Source of the DNA: Tychonema sp. LEGE 07203 | Lineage (GTDB): Bacteria; Cyanobacteriota; Cyanobacteriia; Cyanobacteriales; Microcoleaceae | Reading direction: 5' to 3' | Assembly: GCF_015207285.1 (NCBI RefSeq) | Contig: NZ_JADEXD010000004.1 | Span: forward strand, 20,902-84,901 | Length of the DNA stretch: 64,000 nt | Shown: piece after piece, positions 55,914 through 64,000 of the stretch | How positions within the stretch are numbered: the first letter of the stretch is position 1 | How the letters are laid out: each line of letters opens with the position of its first letter | Notes under the pieces: model-generated | Told to the model about the DNA's origin: nothing | The model's database searches: none | What the model saw: only the letters and a program-made list of their open reading frames with translations | Position numbers and translations under genes: made by a program

Positions 55914-58631
55914 TTATGACTCCTCTGTCGCTTCCTCAGATGCCGATTCTTCGATCGACTCTTCGCCCGAAGCCGGCACCAAAGCCACAGCTACAATCGA
56001 ATCATCCTCATCCAACCGCTGCACCCGCACGCCCGTTGCAGTGCGCGATTGCGTGGAAATTGCACTCACAGCCTGACGGATAATAATACCTCGGTTGGTA
56101 ATAATCATCAACTCATCATTGTCGTTGACAATTCGCAGCGCAGCCACGTAATCCTTAGCCTTTTTCGACTTGAATTTAGTAGCAGTCAATCCCTTGCCAG
56201 CGCGTCTTTGCAGGCGGAATTGAGAAACTGGAACCCGCTTGCCGTAGCCGTTGCTAGTGATTACCAACACCGAGGGAACTTCGCTGCTAACTTCGGGAAT
56301 TTCTTCAGCATCTTCGCCTTCAATTTCCTCAGCTTGCAGTTCTAATTCTTCCTCTTCAAATTCCACATCTTCAGCTTCTAATTCAGCAATTTCTGCTCCT
56401 TCAAATTCCAATTCTCCCGATTCTAACAGAGCAGCTTCTGCTCCTTCAAATTCCGATTCTCCCGTTACCAATTCAGCAATTTCGGCAATAATTGAACTCG
56501 GTAAAATGTCCATGCTGATCAGCTCGTCGCCCGATCGCAATTTCATTGATTTTACACCCCGAGTCGCGCGGCCTACCGGGCGCAACTGCTCGTGATTGGT
56601 GCGGAAATGAATCGCCATACCTTGGCGCGTGCCGATGATAATGCTGTCACCAACTTTTGCTCTCCGCACCCAGCGCAGTTGGTCGCCTTCTTCCAGAGAA
56701 ATCGCGATCAAACCGTTAGTACGGATGTTGCCAAAAGCAGAAAGTGCGGTTTTCTTGATATAGCCGCCGCGAGTTAGCATCACCAAATATTCTTCGCTGG
56801 TAAATTCTGTCACTGACACCATAGAAGTGATTTTTTCTTCTATAGGAATCGGCAGCAGTTGCACCACGGGAGTACCGCGAGCAGTCCGGGAACAGACGGG
56901 GATTTGATAAGCTTTGACAGAGTAAACTACGCCCCTGTCACTGAAGAACAAAACGCTGTCGTGATCGCAACAAGAAAGGAAATGTTCTACTCCGTCATCT
57001 TCCTTCATTTTCGCGCCTGCTTTGCCGCGAGTAGCGCGACTTTGGGCCTCGAAAGTGCTGATCGGCATCCGCTTGATGTAGCCTTGTTCTGTGATCAGAA
57101 TAATTGCTTGTTCGTTGGCAATTAAATCTCTTTCATCGATTTCTCCTTCGGCGTGTTCGATGACGCTGCGTCTAGGAGTGGCGATTTTGGTTTGGATTTC
57201 GACTGCTTCAACTTCGGCGATTTCTAAGATGCGTTCCCGGCGCGCTAAGATATCTTCCAAATCTGCAATTTTAGCTCGCAGTTCTTCGTGTTCTTGCTGA
57301 ATTTTTTGCGCTTCCAAGGCTGTCAAGCGCCGGAGCTGCATTTGCAGAATTGCGTCGGATTGCTGTTCGGAAAGACCGTAATTATCAATCAATTCCTGTT
57401 TGGCTGCGGCGGAGTCGGCAGCGGCGCGAATCAAGTGAATAATTGCATCTAAGTTGTCTAGGGCAATTAATAAGCCTTGCAGGAGGTGGTCGCGTTCTTC
57501 TGCTTTGCGGAGTTCGTATTGAGTCCGGCGAGTAATTGTCTCAATGCGGAAGTCTAGGAAGACATTGAGGAATTGTGAGAGCGTCAGTAGTTGGGGTTCC
57601 CCGTTTACTAGCGCTAACATATTGGCTCCAAAGTTTGATTGGAGCGGTGTTTGTTTGTAGAGGTTGTTGAGGACGACGCGGGGATAGGCATCGCGCTTGA
57701 GTTCGATCACGATCCGCATTCCGTCTCTGTCGCTTTCGTCGCGAATGTCGGAAATTCCATCTAATCTTTTGTCGTTTACCAGTTCGGCAATTTTCTCAAT
57801 TAGGGCTGCCTTGTTTGTTTGGTAAGGCAGTTCGGTGATAATAATTGCTTCTTTGTCGGGGCGGCCGGGATGTTCGATGGTTTCAATGTTGGCAACTCCG
57901 CGCATGGTAATCGAACCGCGCCCGGTGGTGTAGGCATCGCGAATGCCGCCTCTGCCGAGAATTTGCCCTCCGGTGGGAAAGTCCGGGCCGGGGATGTACT
58001 GCATCAATTCCAGGTCAGTAATTCCTGGATTGTGGATTAGCGCTATTAAACCGTCAATTATTTCGCCCAAGTTGTGGGGCGGAATGTTGGTGGCCATCCC
58101 GACGGCAATTCCAGAGGAACCGTTGAGCAAAATTTGGGGGATGCGTGCCGGGAGTACGAGGGGTTCTTGCTGGGAACCGTCGAAGTTGTCGCCGAAATCT
58201 ACTGTTTCCGAGTCGATGTCGCGCAGCATGGAATCGCTAGTCAAAGCTGTGAGGCGACATTCGGTGTACCGCATGGCAGCGGGCGGGTCGTTGTCAACGG
58301 AGCCGAAGTTGCCGTGGCCGTTGATCAGGCGTTCGCGCATGGAGAAATCTTGAGCCATCCGCACCAGCGCATCGTAAACCGCTGTATCTCCGTGGGGGTG
58401 ATACTTGCCCAGCACCTCCCCGACGACGCGGGCGCATTTGCGGAATGGTCGATCGGGAGTCAAGCCCAATTCGTTCATGGCGTAGAGAATGCGTCGGTGA
58501 ACGGGCTTGAGACCGTCCCTGGCATCTGGTAGCGCCCGACCGACAATTACGCTCATGGCGTATTCCAAGTACGATCGGGACATCTCACCACCCAGATCCG
58601 TCGGGATTATCCGCGACTCAGAGATACTCAT
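55914..58631 (-). CDS. gyrA: DNA gyrase subunit A
   Basis: 905 aa. The N-terminal breakage-reunion domain has [22 protein letters not shown] and the catalytic Tyr in [11 protein letters not shown]. The C-terminal propeller carries repeated strand motifs such as YIKRMPIST. The GyrA box is degenerate: [10 protein letters not shown]. Between propeller blades, residues about 707-785 form an acidic insertion (for example [15 protein letters not shown]), much longer than the acidic loop known in other cyanobacterial GyrA. It introduces negative supercoils with GyrB, which is not in the window. Confidence 0.93.
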   Translation of the reverse strand: MSISESRIIPTDLGGEMSRSYLEYAMSVIVGRALPDARDGLKPVHRRILYAMNELGLTPDRPFRKCARVVGEVLGKYHPHGDTAVYDALVRMAQDFSMRERLINGHGNFGSVDNDPPAAMRYTECRLTALTSDSMLRDIDSETVDFGDNFDGSQQEPLVLPARIPQILLNGSSGIAVGMATNIPPHNLGEIIDGLIALIHNPGITDLELMQYIPGPDFPTGGQILGRGGIRDAYTTGRGSITMRGVANIETIEHPGRPDKEAIIITELPYQTNKAALIEKIAELVNDKRLDGISDIRDESDRDGMRIVIELKRDAYPRVVLNNLYKQTPLQSNFGANMLALVNGEPQLLTLSQFLNVFLDFRIETITRRTQYELRKAEERDHLLQGLLIALDNLDAIIHLIRAAADSAAAKQELIDNYGLSEQQSDAILQMQLRRLTALEAQKIQQEHEELRAKIADLEDILARRERILEIAEVEAVEIQTKIATPRRSVIEHAEGEIDERDLIANEQAIILITEQGYIKRMPISTFEAQSRATRGKAGAKMKEDDGVEHFLSCCDHDSVLFFSDRGVVYSVKAYQIPVCSRTARGTPVVQLLPIPIEEKITSMVSVTEFTSEEYLVMLTRGGYIKKTALSAFGNIRTNGLIAISLEEGDQLRWVRRAKVGDSIIIGTRQGMAIHFRTNHEQLRPVGRATRGVKSMKLRSGDELISMDILPSSIIAEIAELVTGESEFEGAEAALLESGELEFEGAEIAELEAEDVEFEEEELELQAEEIEGEDAEEIPEVSSEVPSVLVITSNGYGKRVPVSQFRLQRRAGKGLTATKFKSKKAKDYVAALRIVNDNDELMIITNRGIIIRQAVSAISTQSRTATGVRVQRLDEDDSIVAVALVPASGEESIEESASEEATEES

Positions 58632-59159
58632 AGGTTGAAAAACTCCGTTAAAACTTTAAATTTGACCGCTATAAATCTCAAAAATGCGATAAAATCGATT
58701 TGGATTCAGTAGAGCTGCCAAATATTGCAAATTACTCCTAAAATTATATCACAATTTGCCTTTGAGTTTAGGGGCAAGTTGCCAGAAAAGTTAAGGGACG
58801 AAACAAGGGAAATTCCTAAGTTGGTAGTTGGTGATTTAGTCATCAATTTTCCAGAGCTAGAAAGGGTTTTTTAGGCGGTCGGCTTTCATGCTTTGGTGAG
58901 TTTTTTTGAGTGCTATCTAAAAAATCAAAAGAAAGCATGGATCGCGCCAGATTTAATGGTTGCTATCGAGAGTTCGCAGGGGGTTAGCTCCGGAAGAGAG
59001 TTCTCAACAGCGCGGATTAATAAAAAATCCTTTTACCAAGCCGCAAATGCTCCCAATTAAAATGGTTGCCCGGACGCAATTAAAATTTCATAAAGCCGAA
59101 TGTCGAATTAAATCAAAATGAAAATCTAAGATCTAAAAAATTAACTCTAAAATCTGCTG
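58632..59159. other. Gap with no recognised feature
   Basis: 528 bases between divergent genes. No frame over about 60 codons has coding character. AT-rich at both ends, where promoters for gyrA and the deacetylase should lie. Nothing specific was read. Confidence 0.4.
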
Positions 59160-60083
59160 ATGCTACCCGTTATCTACTCCCCCGATTTTTTGCTGCACAA
59201 GACTGGAATGCTTCACCCAGAGCGACCAGAACGTTTAACGGCGATCGTCAATGCTCTGAAAGCTGCTCCGATCGCCGATCGCCTTGACTGGCAACTGCCC
59301 GCGCCAGTGGCGCAGCGCCAAACAGAACTGCTCGCGGCGCTCAAAAAAGTTCACGCGCCAAGATACATCAAAGAAGTCGAACATTTAGCTCTGCAGGGAG
59401 GCGGCTACCTCGACGGCGATACACCGATTTCTGCTGAAAGTTACGATGTAGCGCTGCTGGCGGCGAGTGCTTGGCTCGATGGGGTCGATCGAGTCTTGGC
59501 AGGAAACGCACCAGCTTTCGTGCTGTCCCGGCCGCCGGGACACCATGCCGAAAAGGCCAGGGCGATGGGTTTTTGCTTGTTTTCCAATGCTGCGATCGCC
59601 GCTCACTACGCCCTGGAACAGCCGGGAATCAACCGCGTAGCCATCCTCGACTGGGACGTGCACCACGGCAACGGCACTCAGTCCTTGGTGGAAAACAGCC
59701 GGCAAATTGCCTACTGTTCCCTGCACCAATCTCCGGGCTATCCGGGAACTGGAGACTCAGACGAAGACGGCAGCTACAACAACGTGCTGAATATTCCGCT
59801 GTATCCGGGTAGCGGCATCGCTGAATATCGGAGCGCTTTTGAATCTCTTGTGGTGCCGTTTTTGTCAAATTTTCAACCGGATTTGTTGATTGTCAGCGCC
59901 GGCTACGACGCTAATGCGTCCGATCCGCTGGCGAGCATGACTCTGGTGCCGTCAGATTTCGGTACTTTTACCGGATATTGCTTGCAAATCACCCGCCGCA
60001 TTGCTTTTGGTTTGGAGGGGGGTTACGCCCTGAAAGAGTTGGCTGAGTCGGTGGTGGCAACTATTGAGCGATGCCTCAATTAG
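59160..60083 (+). CDS. Histone deacetylase/acetoin-utilisation family protein
   Basis: 307-aa class II HDAC-like amidohydrolase. Catalytic blocks are RPPGHHAEKARAMGFCLFSN (His-His pair), ILDWDVHHGNGTQ (Asp and His zinc ligands) and SAGYDANASDPLASM (third ligand Asp). It removes acetyl or acyl groups from Lys or from polyamine substrates. Length fits the AcuC/APAH type. Starts with ATG with no strong ribosome site. Stands alone. Confidence 0.9.
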   Translation: MLPVIYSPDFLLHKTGMLHPERPERLTAIVNALKAAPIADRLDWQLPAPVAQRQTELLAALKKVHAPRYIKEVEHLALQGGGYLDGDTPISAESYDVALLAASAWLDGVDRVLAGNAPAFVLSRPPGHHAEKARAMGFCLFSNAAIAAHYALEQPGINRVAILDWDVHHGNGTQSLVENSRQIAYCSLHQSPGYPGTGDSDEDGSYNNVLNIPLYPGSGIAEYRSAFESLVVPFLSNFQPDLLIVSAGYDANASDPLASMTLVPSDFGTFTGYCLQITRRIAFGLEGGYALKELAESVVATIERCLN

Positions 60084-60490
60084 GAATGAAAATTGGCAGA
60101 GGCGAAAAAGATGTTGAAAACGGATTAGTCAGGGATTGAGAGCAATGGCGATCGGCGGAGATTGGTCGATCGCCCGATCGCCACTCTCCCCTCTCCCTCC
60201 TTCCTGATGACGTTGTACCGAAAGCTCGGAGGCGACAGCAAAACATGACTGATGACTGATGACCAATGACTAATGACTAATGACTGATGACTTCTTCCTC
60301 AGTGACGGGAATCACAAATTAAAAAGATCCGAGTCACTTTGCCTCAAAGTCTCGGTCACAGACTTGTAGCCTAAAAATCACACGGTGTCAATGTTTTCGA
60401 TCGCCTAAATTGGCGCTCCCGCATAGCATAATATAAATACAACGAGCCTGTGAAAATTTTTATTTATCTCAATCAATTAGGAGGTTTATC
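60084..60490. repeat. Gap with TGATGAC/TAATGAC heptamers
   Basis: 407 bases. Heptamers TGATGAC, CAATGAC and TAATGAC repeat about six times at 60244-60292. No gene is seen; a promoter for the next gene should lie near 60420-60480. Confidence 0.55.
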
Positions 60491-60679
60491 ATGTCAGTTT
60501 CCCAAATGACACTCGAAGAATTATTTGGTCAAGTCATGTTCTCCAGCGTCGTGACTCGCCACGACCGGAGACAGCTCAGATCCGCGCTCTTAGAAAGAAC
60601 GCTGAATGAAGATGAGTATGCCATCATCAACCGACTGCTGTACAACGTGCGCCGCGGTTGGGTAAAAATTATCGACTAA
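60491..60679 (+). CDS. Conserved small cyanobacterial protein, unknown
   Basis: 62 aa with a strong AGGAGG 8 bases before the ATG. Helical and amphipathic, with a basic second half (RHDRRQLRSALLER, then YNVRRGWVKIID). I recall similar short proteins in other cyanobacteria but no function. Strong translation signals and compact length argue that it is real. An 18-base palindrome and a hairpin follow. Confidence 0.7.
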   Translation: MSVSQMTLEELFGQVMFSSVVTRHDRRQLRSALLERTLNEDEYAIINRLLYNVRRGWVKIID

Positions 60680-60692
60680 ACCCGCGCCATCC

Positions 60693-60710
60693 AACTCCCG
60701 ATCGGGAGTT
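60693..60710. repeat. Perfect 18-bp palindrome
   Basis: AACTCCCGATCGGGAGTT lies 13 bases after the small protein's stop, followed by AAAAG rather than a T-run. It may protect the 3' end. Confidence 0.5.
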
Positions 60711-60883
60711 AAAAGTAGAACTTGCCACGAGGGGAAGTTTTTCGCGTTTCAAAGTGGGTCGGACAGTTTGATGTATTTAAGAGCGATGTTGAATTATTAA
60801 AATCGCGATCGGCATCAGCCTATAGGTAGAGATAATTATAAAATAACAGGTTTTGGGTGCATCTCTACTTGTTGAAAAATATT

Positions 60884-60938
60884 GAGTTTTGAGTCGATCT
60901 CCCAAAAGTTAGAGCGACCTCAAAACTCATTATTTTTG
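60884..60938 (+). terminator. Hairpin with T-run downstream of the small protein
   Basis: Arms GAGTTTTGAG (60884-60893) and CTCAAAACTC (60919-60928), extended by TCG and CGA inside, followed by ATTATTTTTG. About 200 bases beyond the gene at 60491. Confidence 0.55.
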
Positions 60939-61274
60939 CAAAAAATTCAATCGATAAAAAAACGTGGTATCCGATAAACAGGCCCCTAGATTGAGCGTTG
61001 GTTGAGGGCGGGTTTACGAGATTATTGGTTTTCGGCTGTAGGTGATATCGTTGACCGTTGCATCGTCAGGTGATTTAACCGGCGCTAGAACACAGAGAAC
61101 ACAGAGAGAGAATAGAGATATGAATACAGGACGATGAAGAGAGGAATTGATATGATTGGCCGAACCCGCCCGTACAAGTTAAATTTACCGGGAATTGGCA
61201 TTGGTCGATCGAGCATTCTGCAATTTGAACCCGAAAGTGTCAAAATATTAACAACCAGTTCATCCCCAAAATAT

Positions 61275-62297
61275 ATGGCTCCCGCCGTTTTAATTGAAAA
61301 TCTTCAGAAACGCTACGGCACTGTAGAAGCCGTTAAAGATGTTTCCTTCAAGGTAGAACCGGGGGAAATATTTGGTTTGCTAGGGCCCAACGGTGCTGGT
61401 AAAACCACTACCCTGCGGGTACTTTGTACTTTAACATCGCCAGACAGCGGACGCATTGAAGTGTCTGGCATTTCTGCTGTCAGCCAGCCGAGAATTGCTA
61501 GAAAGAAACTCGGCTACGTCGCCCAAGAAGTCGCTCTCGATAAGGTGCTGACGGGCAGGGAACTCCTGCAACTGCAAGCTGCGCTTTACCATTTGCCGCG
61601 CCACACGATTAAAGGGCGGATTGACGAAATGGTGAAACTCCTCGGTTTGGAGGAGTGGGAAAATAAAAAGACGGGTACTTATTCCGGCGGTATCCGCAAG
61701 CGCTTGGATTTGGCTGCTGGGTTGCTTCACCAGCCGGATGTTTTGGTGTTAGACGAACCGACTGTGGGGCTCGATATTGAAAGTCGGGTGGTGGTGTGGG
61801 ATTTCCTGCGCCGCTTGCGGGAGGAAGGTACTACGGTGTTGATTACGAGTCATTATCTCGAAGAAGTTGACGCTTTGGCCGATCGCGTGGCGATTATTGA
61901 CAAGGGTACGGTGATTGCACAGGGCACGCCGGAGGAGTTGAAAAATCGGGTTGGGGGCGATCGGGTGACTCTGCGGATTCGGGAGTTTTCGCCACTGGAA
62001 GAAGCCCAAAAAGCCCAAGCTTTAATGGAATCTCTGCCTTTTGTACAGGAAGTAATTATCAACAGCGCCCAAGGAAATTCTCTCAATTTGGTAGTGAGTG
62101 CCCAAAGTGACGCGCTGGTGACAATTCAGCAAGCTTTGAAAGATGCGGGACTTCCTACTTTTGGGATTGCTCAATCTCGGCCGAGTTTGGATGATGTGTA
62201 TTTGGCTGCGACTGGTAAAACTTTGTTGGATGCGGAGTTGGCTGCTGCTAGCAACCGCGATTTGAAGGCGGAACAAAAGGCAGCGATGCGATCGTAA
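61275..62297 (+). CDS. ABC transporter ATP-binding protein (DrrA/Ccm-type)
   Basis: 340 aa from the ATG at 61275, where the ABC fold begins; the frame is open to 61134 and an upstream ATG (61152) with GAGAGG is possible. Walker A is GLLGPNGAGKTTTLR, signature SGGIRKRLDLA, Walker B VLVLDEPTVGLD. The C-terminal extra domain (about 225-320) resembles DUF4162 of drug/antibiotic exporters. It energises export with an ABC-2 permease, but none lies next to it. Ends just before a tandem palindrome. Confidence 0.88.
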   Translation: MAPAVLIENLQKRYGTVEAVKDVSFKVEPGEIFGLLGPNGAGKTTTLRVLCTLTSPDSGRIEVSGISAVSQPRIARKKLGYVAQEVALDKVLTGRELLQLQAALYHLPRHTIKGRIDEMVKLLGLEEWENKKTGTYSGGIRKRLDLAAGLLHQPDVLVLDEPTVGLDIESRVVVWDFLRRLREEGTTVLITSHYLEEVDALADRVAIIDKGTVIAQGTPEELKNRVGGDRVTLRIREFSPLEEAQKAQALMESLPFVQEVIINSAQGNSLNLVVSAQSDALVTIQQALKDAGLPTFGIAQSRPSLDDVYLAATGKTLLDAELAAASNRDLKAEQKAAMRS

Positions 62298-62317
62298 TTT
62301 GAGGGAAGAGAAAAGTT

Positions 62318-62452
62318 CGTCAGAAACAGGCAAGATGCCTGTTCCACAAAGAGTGAATTTTCTTGTGGAACAGGCATCTTGCGTCAGAAACAGGCAAGAT
62401 GCCTGTTCCACAAAGAGTGAATTTTCTTGTGGAACAGGCATCTTGCCTGTTC
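62318..62452. repeat. Tandem 64-bp palindromic repeat
   Basis: Two copies 64 bases apart. Each reads GTCAGAAACAGGCAAGATGC, CTGTTCCACAAAGAGTGAAT, TTTCTTGTGGAACAGGCATC: an almost perfect hairpin with a roughly 16-base loop. It lies between convergent genes, so it can end transcription from both sides. Related to the repeat at 2797. Confidence 0.7.
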
Positions 62453-62490
62453 ATAAACGAGATAAACCGATATTTAAGCTGAATTTGATA

Positions 62491-63105
62491 TCATACATCC
62501 AATACTTGCTCTGCTGTCACCGCTAATTCTGGGAAAGTTCGAGATATAATTCGCTCAGTGCCTCGGTAAGCAGTCATTTGATAAACCCCATTTTCATCAA
62601 GTAGATAAACAAAAACAGTCGGTTCTTTCGGGTTTCCCAAATAGTTTCTGCTTCCCAAAGCTAAATAATCGACAATCCAATATTCAGGAATTCCCAGCCG
62701 CTGATATTCATCCAGCTTGTCGATATAATCATCTTCCCAATTTGTCGATACAACTTCTACAACTAATTGTGGGGGTTCAGTTAGGGCTGAGTAAGCGAAT
62801 GGCTGCGATTTCCAGACGGTTTTGTCTACTACAGTAACATCAGGATGGCGGCCTTGTTCTTTACCATTCGGGGTTAAAGTTCTCAGCATAAATCTGCCAG
62901 ATACCCTGTAATTGAGCGGGACGAGATCGACTTCTCTATCAAATTGTTTGATCAGAAAATCGGCAACATCCTCATGTAGTCTGATTGGTAATATTCTCAC
63001 AATTTCTCCATTCACAAGTTCATAGCGGCCCTCTTCATCGGGAAGTTGCTTTACAAATTGCTCGAAACTGAGCATTTGCTTAGGTTGAATACGAGTTGCG
63101 GTCAT
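62491..63105 (-). CDS. Uma2-family (DUF820) putative nuclease
   Basis: 204 aa, a standard-length Uma2 protein. It has SFEQFVKQLPDEEGRYELVN, the Asp of RHPDVTVVDK, and PPQLVVEVVSTNWEDDYIDK with its E, then RLGIPEYWIVDY. It shares the fold of the protein at 55141 but the two are not close copies. A nuclease function is inferred. Alone on its strand. Confidence 0.85.
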   Translation of the reverse strand: MTATRIQPKQMLSFEQFVKQLPDEEGRYELVNGEIVRILPIRLHEDVADFLIKQFDREVDLVPLNYRVSGRFMLRTLTPNGKEQGRHPDVTVVDKTVWKSQPFAYSALTEPPQLVVEVVSTNWEDDYIDKLDEYQRLGIPEYWIVDYLALGSRNYLGNPKEPTVFVYLLDENGVYQMTAYRGTERIISRTFPELAVTAEQVLDV

Positions 63106-63149
63106 GGTTTTCTCTCATTTAGCTAGATTAGGACTTACGATGGTGGCCC

Positions 63150-63216
63150 AGAAACCGGGTTTTTTTACAGAAAGACGCATTACACACCGTAAGTTCGGTA
63201 AAAAACCCGGTTTCTT
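63150..63216. repeat. Inverted GAAACCGGGTTT repeat
   Basis: CAGAAACCGGGTTTTTTTAC and AAAAAACCCGGTTTCTTTGG flank a 30-base loop. Member of the dispersed family noted after ftsW. Confidence 0.6.
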
Positions 63217-63252
63217 TGGTCGGAGCGCGTCTAGGACTGTAGATATTTAGGA

Positions 63253-64000
63253 CTATTCTGCAACCATTTTAACATACTGTTTTAACACGGGTGGAATCGT
63301 GAAAACGGTTTCAGCTTCACAGCTCAATTTTGCAATTATTCCCCGTCTGGCTAAAGATTGAATTGCTTTAAATAATTCGCCTTGTGATCCTTGACATTTT
63401 GCCATCAATTGGGTAAGCAAAACAGGTTCACTTTCATTGCTGATTAGGGCGATCGCCTGTTTTTCTATTTCCGACAACCGCTGATAGTGCTGCTGCAATA
63501 TCGGTGTCAATTCATCACTTAAAAATACTGATTGATAGCTTAAATATTGAGAAACTCTGCGGTTAAATAAGTTGTTAATAGTTTGAGCGACTAATTTTAA
63601 CCAGAGGGGATTGCCTTGATAAAGCTCAATCAATTCTGGCCAGTGTTCTTCATCTAATAAACCTTTTTCTTTCAGAATTTCGGTAGCGGCTTCACCTAAA
63701 CCAGTTAACTGTAATAAACGTACTGCTGAATTATCGTCGGTGAAGGTGAGGATGTCTGATGGAGGTTCCCAACTATTGAGAATTAAGCAACTGTTGTGGG
63801 GAATTTCGGCGATGAGTTTAAATAGGGTTCCGTAGTTTTCATATCCGGGTTTATAATTTCCTGCAAGTTGTCCGCTGCTGAGAATTTGCTGCACGTCATC
63901 AAGGATGATGAGACAGCGATTTTCGCGCAATGTTTCTAGGAGGATTGACAATTGAGTGTCGGTGTTGGCGGGGAAAACCCCCCCTTCGCCCCCCCTTGGT
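63253..64000 (-). CDS. NB-ARC-like ATPase, C-terminal part (cut by window)
   Basis: The frame runs off the right edge, so the 5' end is missing. It has a Walker B strand CLIILDDVQQIL, then sensor/helical parts LTGLGEAATEILKEKGLLDE and EGNPLWLKLVAQTINNLF as in the NB-ARC/ARC2 region of cyanobacterial STAND ATPases. A winged-helix-like end follows (LLTQLMAKCQGSQGELFKAIQ). Near the edge a Gly-rich stretch (GGEGGVFPAN) comes from a poly-G tract. The Walker A and any effector domain lie beyond the window. Confidence 0.65.
   Translation of the reverse strand, partial: PRGGEGGVFPANTDTQLSILLETLRENRCLIILDDVQQILSSGQLAGNYKPGYENYGTLFKLIAEIPHNSCLILNSWEPPSDILTFTDDNSAVRLLQLTGLGEAATEILKEKGLLDEEHWPELIELYQGNPLWLKLVAQTINNLFNRRVSQYLSYQSVFLSDELTPILQQHYQRLSEIEKQAIALISNESEPVLLTQLMAKCQGSQGELFKAIQSLARRGIIAKLSCEAETVFTIPPVLKQYVKMVAE

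Noticed and set aside
61134..61274. N-terminal extension of the ABC ATPase
   Set aside because: The 47 extra residues lie before the conserved start of the ABC fold and have no domain; the Met at 61275 begins the normal fold. The ATG at 61152 cannot be fully excluded.
1..64000. tRNA or rRNA genes
   Set aside because: I looked for T-loop (GGTTCGANTCC-like) and acceptor patterns in the gaps and saw none; no rRNA segments were recognised. Reading by eye can miss one, so a tRNAscan run would be decisive.

Overview
The window is a stretch of chromosome from a filamentous, phycobilisome-bearing cyanobacterium of the Oscillatoriales type (Microcoleus/Oscillatoria/Phormidium-like). This rests on the allophycocyanin operon apcABC, psbEFLJ behind rubA and ycf48, ndhCKJ, cytochrome c6, a crtISO-type carotenoid isomerase, very frequent GCGATCGC (HIP1) octamers, and many intergenic heptanucleotide tandem repeats. 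The genus is an inference; there is no rRNA in the window.

Layout. 1-4.3 kb: cytochrome c6 and glycerol kinase on the minus strand, a DUF99 protein, and a membrane protein with an FHA-like C-terminus. 4.3-7 kb: apcA-apcB-apcC with a long leader and a clear terminator. 7-14 kb: a zinc-ribbon/HTH protein, ftsW, a broken Crp-family regulator, a Cys-rich copper-storage-type protein, a 192-bp MITE-like element and crtISO. 14-19.5 kb: two large paralogous SdrD/Cna-B repeat proteins that share a C-terminal motif, separated by an IS200/IS605-like solo element. 19.7-30 kb: an SDR oxidoreductase, a hemerythrin, an M16 peptidase pair (one catalytic, one lacking the metal site), an NTase-fold protein, a frameshifted HlyD/DevB adaptor and a MacB/DevC permease. 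30-33.5 kb: an orphan adenine methyltransferase and a HigBA toxin-antitoxin operon with small accessory ORFs. 33.7-37.6 kb: photosynthetic core genes (ndhCKJ; rubA-ycf48-psbEFLJ). 38-41.6 kb: an FHA-PBP1 peptidoglycan synthase and an IS630 element. 42-52 kb: three consecutive kinase genes on the minus strand (Ser/Thr kinase-AAA-GAF-histidine kinase; membrane hybrid histidine kinase; receiver-histidine kinase), two of which share an almost identical ~0.4-kb segment. 52-64 kb: a truncated AEC permease fragment, an RNase D with a duplicated C-terminal module, two Uma2 nucleases, gyrA with an acidic insertion, a histone-deacetylase-family protein, an ABC ATPase, and an NB-ARC-like ATPase cut by the window edge.

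Functional threads. Light harvesting and photosynthetic electron flow are the housekeeping theme (apcABC, petJ, psbEFLJ with the assembly factors RubA and Ycf48, ndhCKJ, crtISO). Signalling is the second theme: three multidomain kinases and two proteins with FHA or FHA-like regions, which are candidate phosphothreonine readers. The accessory layer is shaped by small repeats. A dispersed repeat supplies the last codons of the methyltransferase, another supplies the N-terminus of the AEC remnant, and a tandem repeat array ends next to the frameshift in the HlyD-like gene. I found no tRNA, rRNA or CRISPR array.
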